A stretch of 64,000 nucleotides of DNA from Corynebacterium vitaeruminis DSM 20294 (GCF_000550805.1 NZ_CP004353.1:2542001-2606000); one strand, 5' to 3'. Shown: positions 8,372 through 17,894, counted from the first letter of the stretch. Notes: a model not told the origin generated them from the letters alone. A program made the numbers and translations.

Positions 8372-9574
8372 CTAGAGATTGTCGGCGATCTGCTTTGCCT
8401 TGCGCGCGATGGCGAGCTCCTCGTTGGTGGGGACGACGAAGACCTTGATCTGGGACTTGTCCGTGGAGATCTCGCGGGGGCCGTCGTTGGGGGCGGCGTT
8501 GCGCTCGGGGTCGATCTGGATGCCGAAGTTCTCGAGGTCGGCAAGCGCGTCCGCGCGGACGAAGCGGTCGTTCTCGCCCACGCCGGCGGTGAACGTGATG
8601 GCGTCGATGCGGCCGAGCGCCACCATGTAGGAGCCGATGAAGCGGCGCAGCTGGTGGATGTAGACGTTGTAGGCCAGCCAGGCGTCCTGATCCTCGTTGT
8701 GGATCATCTCGCGCAGGGTGCGGAAGTCGTTGACACCCGCGATGCCCTTCACGCCGGAGCGCTTGTTGAGCAGGTTGTCGATCTCGTCGATCGACATGCC
8801 CGCCTCGCGGTAGAGGTGGAAGATGATGCCTGGGTCGATGTCGCCGGAGCGGGTGCCCATGACCAGACCCGCGAGCGGGGTCATGCCCATGGAGGTGTCC
8901 ACCGGCTCACCGTGGCGGATCGCCGCGGCCGAGGCGCCGTTGCCCAGGTGGAGGGTGATCTGGTTGACCTTGGACGGGTCCTTGCCCAACAGCGAGGGCA
9001 CGTGCTGGGAGACGTACTCGTGGCTGGTGCCGTGGAAGCCGTAGCGGCGCACGCCGTAGCGGCCGGCGGTCTCGTTCTCGATGGCGTAGAGCGCCGCGGC
9101 CGGGGGCATCGCGTGGAAGAAGCCGGTGTCGAAGACGGCGACGTGCGGGATGCTAGGCAGCATCTCGCGGGCGACCTCGATGCCGGAGATGTTGGCCGGG
9201 TTGTGCAGCGGCGCCAGCGGGATGAGGCCGCGGATCCACTCGACGATCTCGTCGGTGATGAGCTCCGGTTGGGAGAAGATCTGGCCGCCGTGGACGACGC
9301 GGTGGCCCACTGCCTCGATCTCCACGTCCTTCGGGCCGCAGCCGTGCTCGCCCATGAGGGCAAAGGCCATGTCGAGCCCCGCGGAGTGGTCCGGGATCGG
9401 GGCCTCGGTGGTGAACTTCTGGCCGTCAAACTTGAGAGTCACCTGGCCCATCGGCTCGCCGATCTGCTCGACGAGGCCGGAGGCGAACGGGGTGTCGGTG
9501 GCGTGCTGGGTGGGATCCACCAGCTGGAACTTGATCGACGAGGAGCCGGAGTTTAAGACAAGAATCAAGGACAT
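8372..9574 (-). CDS. ackA: acetate kinase
   Basis: This 400-residue enzyme interconverts acetyl phosphate plus ADP and acetate plus ATP. It starts [20 protein letters not shown], the acetate kinase signature, and contains HRVVHGG and [11 protein letters not shown]. The length is normal for the family. The ATG lies two bases after the pta stop, and its ribosome binding site (GGAGGAAA) is inside the end of pta. The pta-ackA operon lets the cell use or excrete acetate. Confidence 0.97.
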   Translation of the reverse strand: MSLILVLNSGSSSIKFQLVDPTQHATDTPFASGLVEQIGEPMGQVTLKFDGQKFTTEAPIPDHSAGLDMAFALMGEHGCGPKDVEIEAVGHRVVHGGQIFSQPELITDEIVEWIRGLIPLAPLHNPANISGIEVAREMLPSIPHVAVFDTGFFHAMPPAAALYAIENETAGRYGVRRYGFHGTSHEYVSQHVPSLLGKDPSKVNQITLHLGNGASAAAIRHGEPVDTSMGMTPLAGLVMGTRSGDIDPGIIFHLYREAGMSIDEIDNLLNKRSGVKGIAGVNDFRTLREMIHNEDQDAWLAYNVYIHQLRRFIGSYMVALGRIDAITFTAGVGENDRFVRADALADLENFGIQIDPERNAAPNDGPREISTDKSQIKVFVVPTNEELAIARKAKQIADNL

Positions 9575-9576
9575 GT

Positions 9577-10974
9577 TTAGTTTCCTCCAGCCTGGATTGC
9601 GGTGATGGCGACGGTGTTGACGATGTCGTCGACGGTGGCGCCGCGGGAAAGGTCGTTGACCGGCTTGTTGAGGCCCTGCAGGATCGGGCCGACCGCCAGC
9701 GCGTGGCCGGTGCGCTGGGCCGTCTTGTAGCCAATGTTTCCGGCCTCGAGGTCCGGGAAGATGAACACGTTGGCTTGGCCCGCGACGCTCGACTCCGGCA
9801 TCTTCTTCTTGGCCACGACTGGGTCGACGGCGGCGTCGAACTGCAGCGGGCCGTCGAGCTTGAGCTCCGGCGCACGCTCCTGGGCGATGCGCACGGCCTC
9901 GACCGCGCGGTCGACGTCCGGGCCGGTGCCGGAGCTGCCGGTGGAGTAGCTGAGCATGGCCACGCGCGGGTCGATGCCGAACTGCGAGGCGGTGTCGGCG
10001 GAGACGATGGCGATCTCGGCGAGCTGCTCGGCGGTGGGGTTCGGGTTGACGGCGCAGTCGCCGAACGCCCACAGGCGCCCGCGCATGACCATGAGGAAGA
10101 TCGAGGAGACCACCGAGGTGCCCGGCCGGGTCTTGATGATCTGGAAGCTCGGCTTGATGGTGTGCGCCGTGGTGTGAGCGGCGCCGGAGACCATGCCGTC
10201 GGCCAGGCCCAGGTAGATCATCATGGTGGCGTAGTAGGAGATGTCCTTCATGGTCTCCCGCGCCTCGTCGAGGGTCACGCCCTTGGCCTTGCGCAGCTCG
10301 GCGAACTTCTCCGCGAACTCCTCGGCCTGCGGGTCGGTGTTCGGATCCTTCAGGTGTGCCTTGGAGATGTCGAGGCCGAGCTCGGCGGCGCGGGCGGTGA
10401 TCGCCTCGGGGTCGCCCAGGATGGTCAGCTCGCAGATGTCCTTGGCCAGCAGCTGGTCGGCGGCCTGCAGGATGCGGTCGTCGTCGCCCTCGGGCAGGAC
10501 GATGTGGGAGCCCTGGGTCTTGGCGCGCTCGAGCAGCCAGTTCTCGAACAGGGCGGCGCTCATGACGGTGTCCACCTCGACGTCGAGGGCCTCGCGGATC
10601 GCGGCAATCCCCTCGGCGGTGGTGGCCTCCTCGGCGGTGAAGCAGCGGGCCATGACGGCGCCCAAGCCCTCACACTCGGAGCAGGCGAGGTCGATGTGCA
10701 GGCCGTCCTGGTCCTTGAGCAGCAGCATCGGGATTCCGAGGGCGGAGGCCGCCTTGGCGTCGAAGTCGACGTTGCCGGTACCCACGAACAGCGCCGGACC
10801 CTCGTCGAGCGGGTGGCGGGACAGGATGGCGGAGAGATCCGCGGCATCCTGAACCAGTTCTCGGACCGGCAGCCCTAGGTGGTCAGCGAAACCGTCGATG
10901 TTAAAGCCGTCGAAGTTTCGCCCTGCACGGGTAAGGAGTGCGTGGCGCGCGCGGGCTGCGGTGGAGTCAGTCAC
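9577..10974 (-). CDS. pta: phosphate acetyltransferase
   Basis: This 465-residue enzyme converts acetyl-CoA and phosphate to acetyl phosphate. The C-terminal two thirds is the PTA_PTB catalytic domain (ending [25 protein letters not shown]). The N-terminus is shorter than in 700-residue Pta proteins, as in other corynebacteria. It is the first gene of the pta-ackA operon, and a spacer of over 500 bp separates it from divergent fprA. Confidence 0.96.
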   Translation of the reverse strand: MTDSTAARARHALLTRAGRNFDGFNIDGFADHLGLPVRELVQDAADLSAILSRHPLDEGPALFVGTGNVDFDAKAASALGIPMLLLKDQDGLHIDLACSECEGLGAVMARCFTAEEATTAEGIAAIREALDVEVDTVMSAALFENWLLERAKTQGSHIVLPEGDDDRILQAADQLLAKDICELTILGDPEAITARAAELGLDISKAHLKDPNTDPQAEEFAEKFAELRKAKGVTLDEARETMKDISYYATMMIYLGLADGMVSGAAHTTAHTIKPSFQIIKTRPGTSVVSSIFLMVMRGRLWAFGDCAVNPNPTAEQLAEIAIVSADTASQFGIDPRVAMLSYSTGSSGTGPDVDRAVEAVRIAQERAPELKLDGPLQFDAAVDPVVAKKKMPESSVAGQANVFIFPDLEAGNIGYKTAQRTGHALAVGPILQGLNKPVNDLSRGATVDDIVNTVAITAIQAGGN

Positions 10975-11547
10975 TGCTCGGGGTCCTTTCGTTCGGGTTG
11001 TGCCACAGGGCTCGGGCTTCGGTCAACCTATGTGGCCTAGGGGACCGAATTAAACAGCCCATCAGCGCGTGACACGCGCCGGGTCCGCCGCAATTTTCGG
11101 GCGCCTACCTGCACACGGTTTCAAGTGTGTGCTGACACGTGATGCCTCAAGGCTGTGATTCACCGCATAAGTCTACCTTGTTAGTGCCGATTTAACAGCC
11201 CCTGTAGAATACTGAGGAAAGATTTACCCATCAAAGGACGTTTGTACCCAAAAGTGTGCAGGTCAGGCACGATAAACAAATGTGATCGTGTTCTAGGTCA
11301 CACTTCCCACAGGGGTTATTGCAATCTTAGCAAGCGTGCAGATTGTCCAACACATCCCTTCACCGCCGCTTTAAAAGACAGATTCAAAAGCGTAGAGTGG
11401 AGGGTTGACTAACTTCTGCATAAAACTCCGCCGACCACCCCGCGCGATGCCGCCTTCCAGCGGCCTTTTCCGCATCATCGCGGGGGTTCACCGGCGGGGC
11501 GCAGCCACCGCTTGAACAGACACTATTAAAAGGGGAACGAACCGTTT
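10975..11547. promoter_or_regulatory. divergent control region between pta and fprA
   Basis: This 573-bp AT-richer spacer between divergent genes must hold both promoters. The clearest site is CGTGTTCTAGGTCACA at 11287-11302, which matches 9 of the 10 conserved positions of the GlxR/CRP consensus TGTGANNTANNTCACA apart from two changes in its left half. A possible pta -10 element (TAGACT) lies on the minus strand near 11180. I could not place RamA or RamB sites with confidence. Confidence 0.45.
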
Positions 11548-12912
11548 ATGAACGCACCCGTGCGCGTCGCCGTCGTGGGCGCCGGCCCAGCTGGCATCTA
11601 CGCTTCTGATCTGCTGATCAAGTCCGGACTGGAGGTCAGCATCGACCTCTACGAGCGCATGCCCGCCCCGTTCGGCCTCATCCGCTACGGCGTGGCCCCC
11701 GACCACCCGCGCATCAAGGGCATCATCGCCTCCCTGCACGCCGTGCTGGACAAGCCTGAGATCCGCCTGCTGGGCAACATCGACATCGGAAACGACGTCA
11801 CCGTCGACGAGCTGCGCCAGTTCTACGACGCCATCATCTTCTCCACCGGCGCCACCGGCGACCGCAACCTCAACATCCCCGGCGCCGAGCTGAAGGGCTC
11901 CTACGGCGCGGGCGAGTTCGTCGGTTTCTACGACGGCAACCCGGACTTCGAGCGTACCTGGGACCTGTCGGCCAAGCAGGTCGCCGTGGTCGGCGTGGGC
12001 AACGTCGGCCTCGACGTCGCGCGCATCCTGGCCAAGACCGGCGACGAGCTGCACGTCACCGAGATCCCGGACAACGTCTACGAAACGCTCAAGACCAACC
12101 AGGCCGAGGAGATCCACGTCTTCGGCCGCCGCGGCCCGGCCCAGGCAAAGTTCACCCCGATGGAGCTGAAGGAGCTCGACCACTCCCCCACCATCGAGGT
12201 CGTGGTTAACCCCGAGGACATCGACTACGACGAGGCCTCCATCCAGGCCCGCCGCGACTCCAAGTCCCAGGATCTGGTCTGCCAGACGCTGGAGGGCTAC
12301 GCCATCCGCGAGCCCAAGGGCGCCCCGCACAAGCTGTTCATCCACCTGTTCGAGTCCCCGGTGGAGATCCTCGGCGAGGACGGCAAGGTCGTCGGGCTGC
12401 GCACCGAGCGCACCGAGCTGACCGGCGACGGCAACGTCCGCGGCACCGGCAAATACACCGACTGGCCGGTCCAGGCGGTCTACCGCGCGGTCGGCTACCG
12501 TTCCGAGCCGGTCAACGAGGTCCCCTTCGACGAGAAGAAGCACGTCATCCGCAACGATGGCGGCCACGTCGTCGACGTCGACGGGGAGATCGTGCCCGGC
12601 CTGTACGCCACCGGCTGGATCAAGCGCGGCCCCGTTGGCCTCATCGGAAACACCAAGTCCGACGCCAAGGAGACCACCGGCATGCTGGTCGAGGACTGGA
12701 ACGCCGGTCGGCTCACCCCGGCCCCGCAGCGCGACCCGCAGCAGGTGCTCGACTTCCTCCACGGCCGCAACATCGCCGTGACCACGTGGGACGGCTGGTA
12801 CCAGCTCGATGCAGCCGAGAAGGCTCTCGGCCAGGCCGAAGGCCGCGAGCGCAAGAAGATCGTCGAGTGGGACGAGATGGTCTCCCACGCGGCGCCCGAG
12901 TACCACATTTAA
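11548..12912 (+). CDS. fprA: NADPH-ferredoxin (adrenodoxin-type) reductase FprA
   Basis: This 454-residue flavoenzyme passes electrons between NADPH and ferredoxin. It starts with an FAD-binding loop (VAVVGAGPAGIYASDLL), has a second dinucleotide-binding site (VAVVGVGNVGLDVARIL), and ends with the typical GLYATGWIKRGPVGLIGNTK block, conserved in FprA and adrenodoxin reductase. It follows an AAGGGGAACGAACC leader. The stop is followed by a perfect-stem hairpin. Confidence 0.94.
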   Translation: MNAPVRVAVVGAGPAGIYASDLLIKSGLEVSIDLYERMPAPFGLIRYGVAPDHPRIKGIIASLHAVLDKPEIRLLGNIDIGNDVTVDELRQFYDAIIFSTGATGDRNLNIPGAELKGSYGAGEFVGFYDGNPDFERTWDLSAKQVAVVGVGNVGLDVARILAKTGDELHVTEIPDNVYETLKTNQAEEIHVFGRRGPAQAKFTPMELKELDHSPTIEVVVNPEDIDYDEASIQARRDSKSQDLVCQTLEGYAIREPKGAPHKLFIHLFESPVEILGEDGKVVGLRTERTELTGDGNVRGTGKYTDWPVQAVYRAVGYRSEPVNEVPFDEKKHVIRNDGGHVVDVDGEIVPGLYATGWIKRGPVGLIGNTKSDAKETTGMLVEDWNAGRLTPAPQRDPQQVLDFLHGRNIAVTTWDGWYQLDAAEKALGQAEGRERKKIVEWDEMVSHAAPEYHI

Positions 12913-12921
12913 GCGCGTAAA

Positions 12922-12967
12922 GCCGTAGGCGTCGGAAAGCTTGCTTTTGCTTTTCGACGCCTACGGC
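12922..12967. terminator. bidirectional terminator made of two facing dispersed repeats
   Basis: The 19-nt arms GCCGTAGGCGTCGGAAAGC (12922-12940) and its complement (12949-12967) differ at one base. T-rich flanks lie on the plus side (CGGCTTTTTC). It sits between the convergent genes fprA and pdxT. Each arm is a copy of the dispersed repeat, so here the repeat pair has become a terminator hairpin. Confidence 0.85.
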
Positions 12968-12975
12968 TTTTTCTG

Positions 12976-13542
12976 TCAGACCAACGCGAGGAACTGCTCG
13001 TGGATGGTGCTGTCCCCGGTTAGCTCCGGGTGGAAGCTGATGCCCAAGGCGGTGGGGGCGGACACCCCGACCACACGCCCGTCGACGCGGGCGATCACCT
13101 CGATGCTCTCGCCCACGCGCACGACCTCGGGCGCTCGGATGAACGCGGCCTCGACCACACCGAAGGTGGTCTCGATGCGCTCGACCGCCGAGTCGCGCTG
13201 GGGCCCGAAGGCGTTGCGGCGCACGTCGATGTCGAGCACGTCGAGGGTCTCCTGGCCGGGGGCCGGATCCTCGAGGTGGTGGGCCAGCATGATGAGCCCG
13301 GCGCAGGTGCCCAGCACGGGCAGGCCTTCTTGCAGCTTCTCCGCGAGCTGGTCGCGCATGTCGAAGCGGCGCAGGATGCGGTCCATCGTGGAGGACTCGC
13401 CGCCGGGGAGCACGATCCCGTCGATCTCGTCGAGCTGGGAGGCCTTCTTCACCAGCGTCACCTCGCAGCCTAGCCCGCGAAGCATGTCCGCGTGCTCGCG
13501 CACCCCACCCTGGAAGGCGAGGACGCCTACGCGCTTAGCCAT
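12976..13542 (-). CDS. pdxT: pyridoxal 5'-phosphate synthase glutaminase subunit PdxT
   Basis: This 188-residue class I glutaminase supplies ammonia to PdxS for pyridoxal phosphate synthesis. The nucleophile Cys80 is in GTCAGLIML, and His171/Glu173 are in SFHPEL. The GGESST loop is typical of PdxT. The start overlaps the pdxS stop by one base (TAATG), which shows translational coupling. Confidence 0.96.
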   Translation of the reverse strand: MAKRVGVLAFQGGVREHADMLRGLGCEVTLVKKASQLDEIDGIVLPGGESSTMDRILRRFDMRDQLAEKLQEGLPVLGTCAGLIMLAHHLEDPAPGQETLDVLDIDVRRNAFGPQRDSAVERIETTFGVVEAAFIRAPEVVRVGESIEVIARVDGRVVGVSAPTALGISFHPELTGDSTIHEQFLALV

Positions 13543-14438
13543 TACCAGCCACGCTCGGCCAGGCGGTGCGGTGCGGGCAGGTCGGAGACGTTGATGCCGA
13601 CCATGGCCTCGCCCAGGCCGCGGGAGGCCTCGGTGACCACGGCGATGTCGTCGTAGGCGGCGGTGGCGCGCACGATGGCCTCGGCGCGCTTTGCGGGGTT
13701 GCCGGACTTGAAGATGCCGGAGCCGACGAAGACGCCGTCGGCGCCGAGCTGCATCATGAGGGCGGCGTCGGCCGGGGTGGCCACGCCACCGGCGGTGAAC
13801 AGCACGACCGGCAGCTCGCCGTTCTCTGCGACGTACTTGACCAGCTCGTACGGAGCCTGCAGCTCCTTGGCGGCGACGTAGAGCTCGTCGGGCTGGGAGG
13901 CCTGCAGCGCCTGGAGGCGGGCGATCTCGGAGCGGATGGTGCGGATGTGCTTGGTGGCCTCGGAGACGTCGCCGGTGCCAGCCTCGCCCTTGGAGCGGAT
14001 CATGGACGCGCCCTCGTTGATGCGCCGCAGGGCCTCGCCCAGGTTAGTGGCGCCGCAGACGAAGGGCACCTTGAAGCCGCGCTTGTCGATGTGGTTGACG
14101 TAGTCGGCGGGAGAGAGGACCTCGGACTCGTCGATGTAGTCCACACCCAGGTGCTCGAGGATCTGGGCTTCGACGGCGTGGCCGATGCGGGCCTTGGCCA
14201 TGACCGGGATGGAGACGGCGTCGATGATGGACTCGATGAGATCCGGGTCGGACATGCGGGCCACGCCGCCCTGGGCGCGGATGTCGGCGGGCACGCGCTC
14301 GAGCGCCATGACGGCGACGGCGCCGGCGTCCTCGGCGATCTTGGCCTGCTCCGGGGTGACGACGTCCATGATGACGCCGCCCTTGAGCATCTGGGCCAGG
14401 CCGGAGTTCACGAGGTTCTGGTTGTTTGATTCAGTCAT
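13542..14438 (-). CDS. pdxS: pyridoxal 5'-phosphate synthase subunit PdxS
   Basis: This 298-residue TIM-barrel synthase builds pyridoxal phosphate from ribose 5-phosphate, glyceraldehyde 3-phosphate and ammonia from PdxT. Conserved family blocks are [31 protein letters not shown] and MAKARIGH, with the catalytic lysines in MAKARIGH and [21 protein letters not shown] positions. The ATG giving [13 protein letters not shown] is used; an upstream TTG in frame is less likely. It is divergent from pdxR, its probable activator. Confidence 0.96.
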   Translation of the reverse strand: MTESNNQNLVNSGLAQMLKGGVIMDVVTPEQAKIAEDAGAVAVMALERVPADIRAQGGVARMSDPDLIESIIDAVSIPVMAKARIGHAVEAQILEHLGVDYIDESEVLSPADYVNHIDKRGFKVPFVCGATNLGEALRRINEGASMIRSKGEAGTGDVSEATKHIRTIRSEIARLQALQASQPDELYVAAKELQAPYELVKYVAENGELPVVLFTAGGVATPADAALMMQLGADGVFVGSGIFKSGNPAKRAEAIVRATAAYDDIAVVTEASRGLGEAMVGINVSDLPAPHRLAERGW

Positions 14439-14457
14439 GCAGGCTAGTTTCCCACCC

Positions 14458-14507
14458 AAACTGGACGATTCCTAGTGCCAGTATTAGCCTAATTCTTTAG
14501 TCCAGTT
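14458..14507. promoter_or_regulatory. candidate PdxR operators between pdxS and pdxR
   Basis: Three related sites occur in 50 bp: AACTGGAC at 14459-14466, the complement of ACTGGCACT at 14474-14482, and the complement of AACTGGACTA at 14498-14507. The outer two form an inverted pair. They resemble the short repeats reported for PdxR in C. glutamicum (AAAGTGG[AT]-CTA). This is inferred from spacing and similarity only. Confidence 0.55.
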
Positions 14508-14558
14508 GCGCGGCAAGGACCCGTGCCGCCGCACACGCCCCATTACATAGGAAACCCC

Positions 14559-15962
14559 GTGCCCCTGCTCCGCGCCGACCTCCCGCTCGCCGTCGACCGC
14601 GCGATTCCGCACTCGCTGCCCGCACAGATCGCCGCCCAGGTCCGGGCGCTTATCAACGACGGCGCGCTCAAGCCCGGCGACGCGCTGCCCGGCACGCGCC
14701 GGCTCGCCGAGCAGCTCGGCGTCTCGCGGGGGTCGGTGACCACGGCCTTCGACCAGCTCCACGCCGAGGGCTACCTGCACTCCTCCCCCGGCGCGCCCAC
14801 GCGCGTCAACCCGGAGCTGCTCACCCCGCCGCCCGAGCCAGCTCGTACCCGTCCCCAGCTCGCGCTGCCGCGCCCGAAGATCCGCATCTCGCTCAAGCCG
14901 TCGACCGCCTCGCCGCAAAACGTCCGCCCGGCCGCGTGGCGCGCCGCCTGGCGCCAGGCCGCGGGCGTCCCGGAGAAGAAGCTGGAGCAGGCGGGCCAGC
15001 CGGAGCTGCGCGAGGCCATCGCCGAGCACATCCGGCTCACCCGCTCCATGGCCCTCTCCAGCCGCTCCGTGCTGGTCACCGGCGGCAGCCGCGAGGGGTT
15101 CATGCTCATTCTCATGGCGCTTTCCGACGCCTACGGCCGCCCGCTCACCGTCGGCGTGGAGGACCCCGGCCACCCGGGCCTGCGCGGGATCATCACGCTC
15201 CTGGGTCACGCGACCCGCCCGTGCGCCACCGACTCCCAGGGCGTGCTGGTCGATGCGTTGCCCAGCGATCTCGACGTCCTGCTCGTCACGCCCTCGTATC
15301 AGTACCCGCTGGGGTCGACGATGCCCGCCGCCCGCCGCGCCGAGCTCATCCAGTGGGCGAACGCGCGCGGCACGGTCGTCGTGGAGGACGACTTCAACGC
15401 CGAGCTGCGCTATCGGCTCGCCCCCGAGCCCGCGCTGGCGGCGCTGGGCCAGGCGAGCACCGCGCAGGTCATCGTGCTGGGGACCTTCTCAACGCTGCTC
15501 TCGCCCAGCCTGTCGGCAGGCTACGTGCTCGCCCCGCCCTCGCTCGTCGATGGGCTGTTGGCCACCCGCGCGCAGCTCGGGATGCCCGTCGCGGGCGTTA
15601 CCCAGCGCGCGATCGCCCAGCTTTTGCACAACGGGTACGTGCGCAAGCACACGAAGGCGATGCACGCGCGCCTTGGCCGTCGGAAAGCGACAATCGCACG
15701 CACGCTGAGGCCCGAAGGGGTCGAAATCACGACGATGGGAAGTGGCGCGGATTACTTTTTCGGCTTCGCTGATAGCGAACGTGCCGCGAGCTTCGAGAAG
15801 CGCCTGCTCGAGCAGGGCATCGGGCTCGGGCACGCGGAGAAGCTGTGGAGCACAATCGGCCCTGAGCAGGGCTTTATCTTGAGTTTCGCCCACCTCGAGG
15901 ACGAGGAATTCGCCTTCGCGCTGGGCGCCGTCGCGGACGCCCTGGAGGACGAAAAACTGTGA
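14559..15962 (+). CDS. pdxR: PdxR, MocR-family transcriptional regulator
   Basis: This roughly 467-residue regulator has an N-terminal GntR-type winged helix (PGDALPGTRRLAEQLGVSRGSV) and a C-terminal aminotransferase-like domain (VVVEDDFNAELRY). It is divergent from pdxST, the usual setting of the PLP-sensing activator. The GTG start is preferred because AGGAAA lies at good distance; a GTG 36 nt upstream is possible. Residue 312, where the PLP-binding lysine is expected, is threonine (GTFSTLLSPSL), which is unusual. An exact dispersed-repeat copy lies within the coding sequence at 15119-15137. Confidence 0.87.
   Translation: MPLLRADLPLAVDRAIPHSLPAQIAAQVRALINDGALKPGDALPGTRRLAEQLGVSRGSVTTAFDQLHAEGYLHSSPGAPTRVNPELLTPPPEPARTRPQLALPRPKIRISLKPSTASPQNVRPAAWRAAWRQAAGVPEKKLEQAGQPELREAIAEHIRLTRSMALSSRSVLVTGGSREGFMLILMALSDAYGRPLTVGVEDPGHPGLRGIITLLGHATRPCATDSQGVLVDALPSDLDVLLVTPSYQYPLGSTMPAARRAELIQWANARGTVVVEDDFNAELRYRLAPEPALAALGQASTAQVIVLGTFSTLLSPSLSAGYVLAPPSLVDGLLATRAQLGMPVAGVTQRAIAQLLHNGYVRKHTKAMHARLGRRKATIARTLRPEGVEITTMGSGADYFFGFADSERAASFEKRLLEQGIGLGHAEKLWSTIGPEQGFILSFAHLEDEEFAFALGAVADALEDEKL
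15119..15137 (-). repeat. dispersed repeat copy inside pdxR
   Basis: The minus strand reads GCCGTAGGCGTCGGAAAGC, identical over 19 nt to the left arm of the hairpin at 12922. It encodes part of LSDAYGR in pdxR. It may be a coincidence of codon use or a true insertion. Confidence 0.5.
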
Positions 15963-16046
15963 TCTGTACCATCAAGATTTTCGTGCTGTGTAAATAATCC
16001 CAGCTCACACGGCCGCGAAAAACTGGCATCCGCCCAAAAGTGGGGT

Positions 16047-16052
16047 TAATAT
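16047..16052 (+). promoter_or_regulatory. -10 element of a probable leaderless transcript
   Basis: TAATAT ends eight bases before the ATG of the GNAT gene, and no ribosome binding site is seen. This spacing puts the transcription start at or next to the ATG, as in leaderless corynebacterial mRNAs. Confidence 0.5.
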
Positions 16053-16060
16053 CCACTGCC

Positions 16061-16567
16061 ATGAATGCTATGTATGCTGTTTCCCCGCTGAGCGAGCTGA
16101 GCCCGCTCGAGGTCCACCGCCTGTACAAGCTGCGCGTGGATATCTTTGTCAACGAGCAGAAGTGCCCGTACTCCGAGATCGACGACATCGACGCCACCCC
16201 GTCCACCCTCCACGTGCTCGCGTGGTCCGCGGACCCGGAGGAGCATCACCACCTGCTTGGCACCACCCGCCTTTACCCCGACACCGTCGAGGGCAAGCCG
16301 GTCAGCCACCTCGGCCGCCTGGCGATCCTGCCGGAGGCCCGCGGCACCGGGCTCGGCGCCGACCTCATGTTCCAGACCCTGCGCCTGGCCTACGAGAAGT
16401 ACGGCGAGCAGGACGTGTTCCTTACCGCCCAGTCCCCGCTGGTCGAGTACTACGCCGCCTTCGGCTTCACCGTCGCGGGCGAGGAGTTCGACGACGAGGG
16501 CGTCCCGCACACCCCGATGATCCTGGCCGGCTCGAAGCTGGCGTCCATCATCGACGCCCGCTCGTAG
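16061..16567 (+). CDS. GNAT family N-acetyltransferase (ElaA-like)
   Basis: This 168-residue protein has the GNAT acetyl-CoA-binding motif (RLAILPEARGTGLGADLM) after a LGTTRLY strand, and a C-terminal YYAAFGFTVAGEEFDDEGVPH block typical of ElaA-type acetyltransferases. The substrate is unknown. The ATG at 16061 is favoured because a -10 element lies eight bases in front of it. It lies between pdxR and a convergent PurT-like gene. Confidence 0.87.
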   Translation: MNAMYAVSPLSELSPLEVHRLYKLRVDIFVNEQKCPYSEIDDIDATPSTLHVLAWSADPEEHHHLLGTTRLYPDTVEGKPVSHLGRLAILPEARGTGLGADLMFQTLRLAYEKYGEQDVFLTAQSPLVEYYAAFGFTVAGEEFDDEGVPHTPMILAGSKLASIIDARS

Positions 16568-16592
16568 CTCTTGCCGCGGGCAGGGCGAAAAC

Positions 16593-17780
16593 CTACGCCT
16601 GGATAACCGCCCGCGCCACGGCGGCGGCGCCCTCGCGCGCCTCGTCGACGGTCTCGGCCGTCACCAGACCCACGCCCACCGGGGCGTGGGTCTTCGCGTT
16701 CGCCGGGTCGAACACCCGCACGTCGGACTCCGGGTGGGTGAGCGCCGCGACCATCGCCGGGTAGCTGACCTCCTTGAGCTCCTCGGTGCGCGGGATCGCG
16801 GCGGCGGCGCCGGGGGTGATGAGCGTGACGTCCAGCGGCAGCCCGAGGATCGCGCGGGCGTGGAGGTCGCAGTCGTTAAAGCGCTGGGTGGCGTCGGTGA
16901 CCACGCCGGTGCGGTGTGGGAAGGGGGTAACGCCGACGAAGTAGACGTCGTCGCCGGAGACGCTCAGCTCCACCGCGTACACGCCGCGGCCGCCGATGGC
17001 TCCGGCCACGCGGGCGGCCAGCGAGCGGGCGTTCTCCAGGGCCTGCGCGCCCAGCGCGCACGGCTGCCACGACTCGGCCAGCTCGCCGTTGGACAGGCGG
17101 TAGCCGATCGGCTCGCAGTACCAGGTGGCCAGCTTGCCCGTGTGCGGGTCGATGGAGCGCGCGGCAACGAGCGTGATCTCGAAGTCGGCCTCGACCGGGC
17201 GCTCGACCAGGACCTCGCCCGCGCCGAAGCCCGCCCAGACGGCGATGGCGTCGTCGATGGAGGCCACCGGCGTAGCGTCGAGAAGCGAAATGCGCGACAG
17301 GGGGCCGACGTACACGGGGAAGCCCAGCTGTTCGCAGGCGAGCGTGAGCTCCTCGCGGGAGGAGACCTTCTGGAAGCGCGGGGTGGGAACGCCCAGCTCC
17401 CTGGACGCCATGGTCAGCGTGCGCTCGCGGTCGAAGACGAACTCGAGGCTCTTGCGCGAGGGCACCACGCAGCCGCTGGAGGCCGCAAACGACTCGAGGA
17501 CGGCCAGGTTGATGCCGGTGCTGCACGGGACGACGTAGGTGGGGTCGACCTTGTCCACCAGCGCCTTGAGCGTTCCCGCATCGCGCAGGTCGAAGGCGAA
17601 GGACTTCGGCGTGGCCTGGGCGGCGGCGGAGTTGCCGTAGGAATCGGCCACGAAGACGTGGACCCCCAGCTTGCTAAACGCGCCGACCATCTCTTTTCCA
17701 CGCGCGCCTGCGCCGAGGATGAGCACGCGCGGTGCCGTATCGCTGCCGGTGTCGGAATGCGTGGGCTGAGCAGTTTCCAT
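16593..17780 (-). CDS. PurT-like ATP-grasp protein with altered active site
   Basis: This 395-residue protein aligns along its length with PurT, the formate-dependent phosphoribosylglycinamide formyltransferase: an N-terminal Rossmann-type GAGARGKE loop, FEITLVAA, ESWQPC, GVYAVEL, HARAILGLPL. Key substrate and ATP residues are changed. VPE is VPCSTG near residue 84; the KPxxSSGKG loop is VYVGPLSRIS at 156-165; E-V-S-P-R-P-H-D-T-G is VGVTPFPHRTG; the C-terminal RR is TH. It is therefore probably not a working PurT as the family is known. It lies upstream of, but separated by a terminator from, purA. A leaderless start is possible (TATACT eight bases before ATG). Confidence 0.75.
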   Translation of the reverse strand: METAQPTHSDTGSDTAPRVLILGAGARGKEMVGAFSKLGVHVFVADSYGNSAAAQATPKSFAFDLRDAGTLKALVDKVDPTYVVPCSTGINLAVLESFAASSGCVVPSRKSLEFVFDRERTLTMASRELGVPTPRFQKVSSREELTLACEQLGFPVYVGPLSRISLLDATPVASIDDAIAVWAGFGAGEVLVERPVEADFEITLVAARSIDPHTGKLATWYCEPIGYRLSNGELAESWQPCALGAQALENARSLAARVAGAIGGRGVYAVELSVSGDDVYFVGVTPFPHRTGVVTDATQRFNDCDLHARAILGLPLDVTLITPGAAAAIPRTEELKEVSYPAMVAALTHPESDVRVFDPANAKTHAPVGVGLVTAETVDEAREGAAAVARAVIQA

Positions 17781-17811
17781 AACGAATTAGTATAACTCCT
17801 TTTAAGCTTTC

Positions 17812-17830
17812 GCTTGCCGACGCCTACGGC
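17812..17830 (-). repeat. dispersed repeat copy upstream of the PurT-like gene
   Basis: The minus strand reads GCCGTAGGCGTCGGCAAGC and is followed by GAAAGCTTAAAAGGAG. It is in the same orientation as the gene and about 32 nt upstream of its start. Confidence 0.85.
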
Positions 17831-17847
17831 GACCACCCCTAATGCGA

Positions 17848-17879
17848 AAGCGCCGGCCACCTCGCGGTGACCGGCGCTT
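17848..17879 (-). terminator. terminator of purA
   Basis: The 14-nt arms AAGCGCCGGCCACC and GGTGACCGGCGCTT have a 4-nt loop and one mismatch. The hairpin lies 16 nt after the purA stop codon. Confidence 0.75.
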
Positions 17880-17894
17880 GAGCTTTATTCAGGT

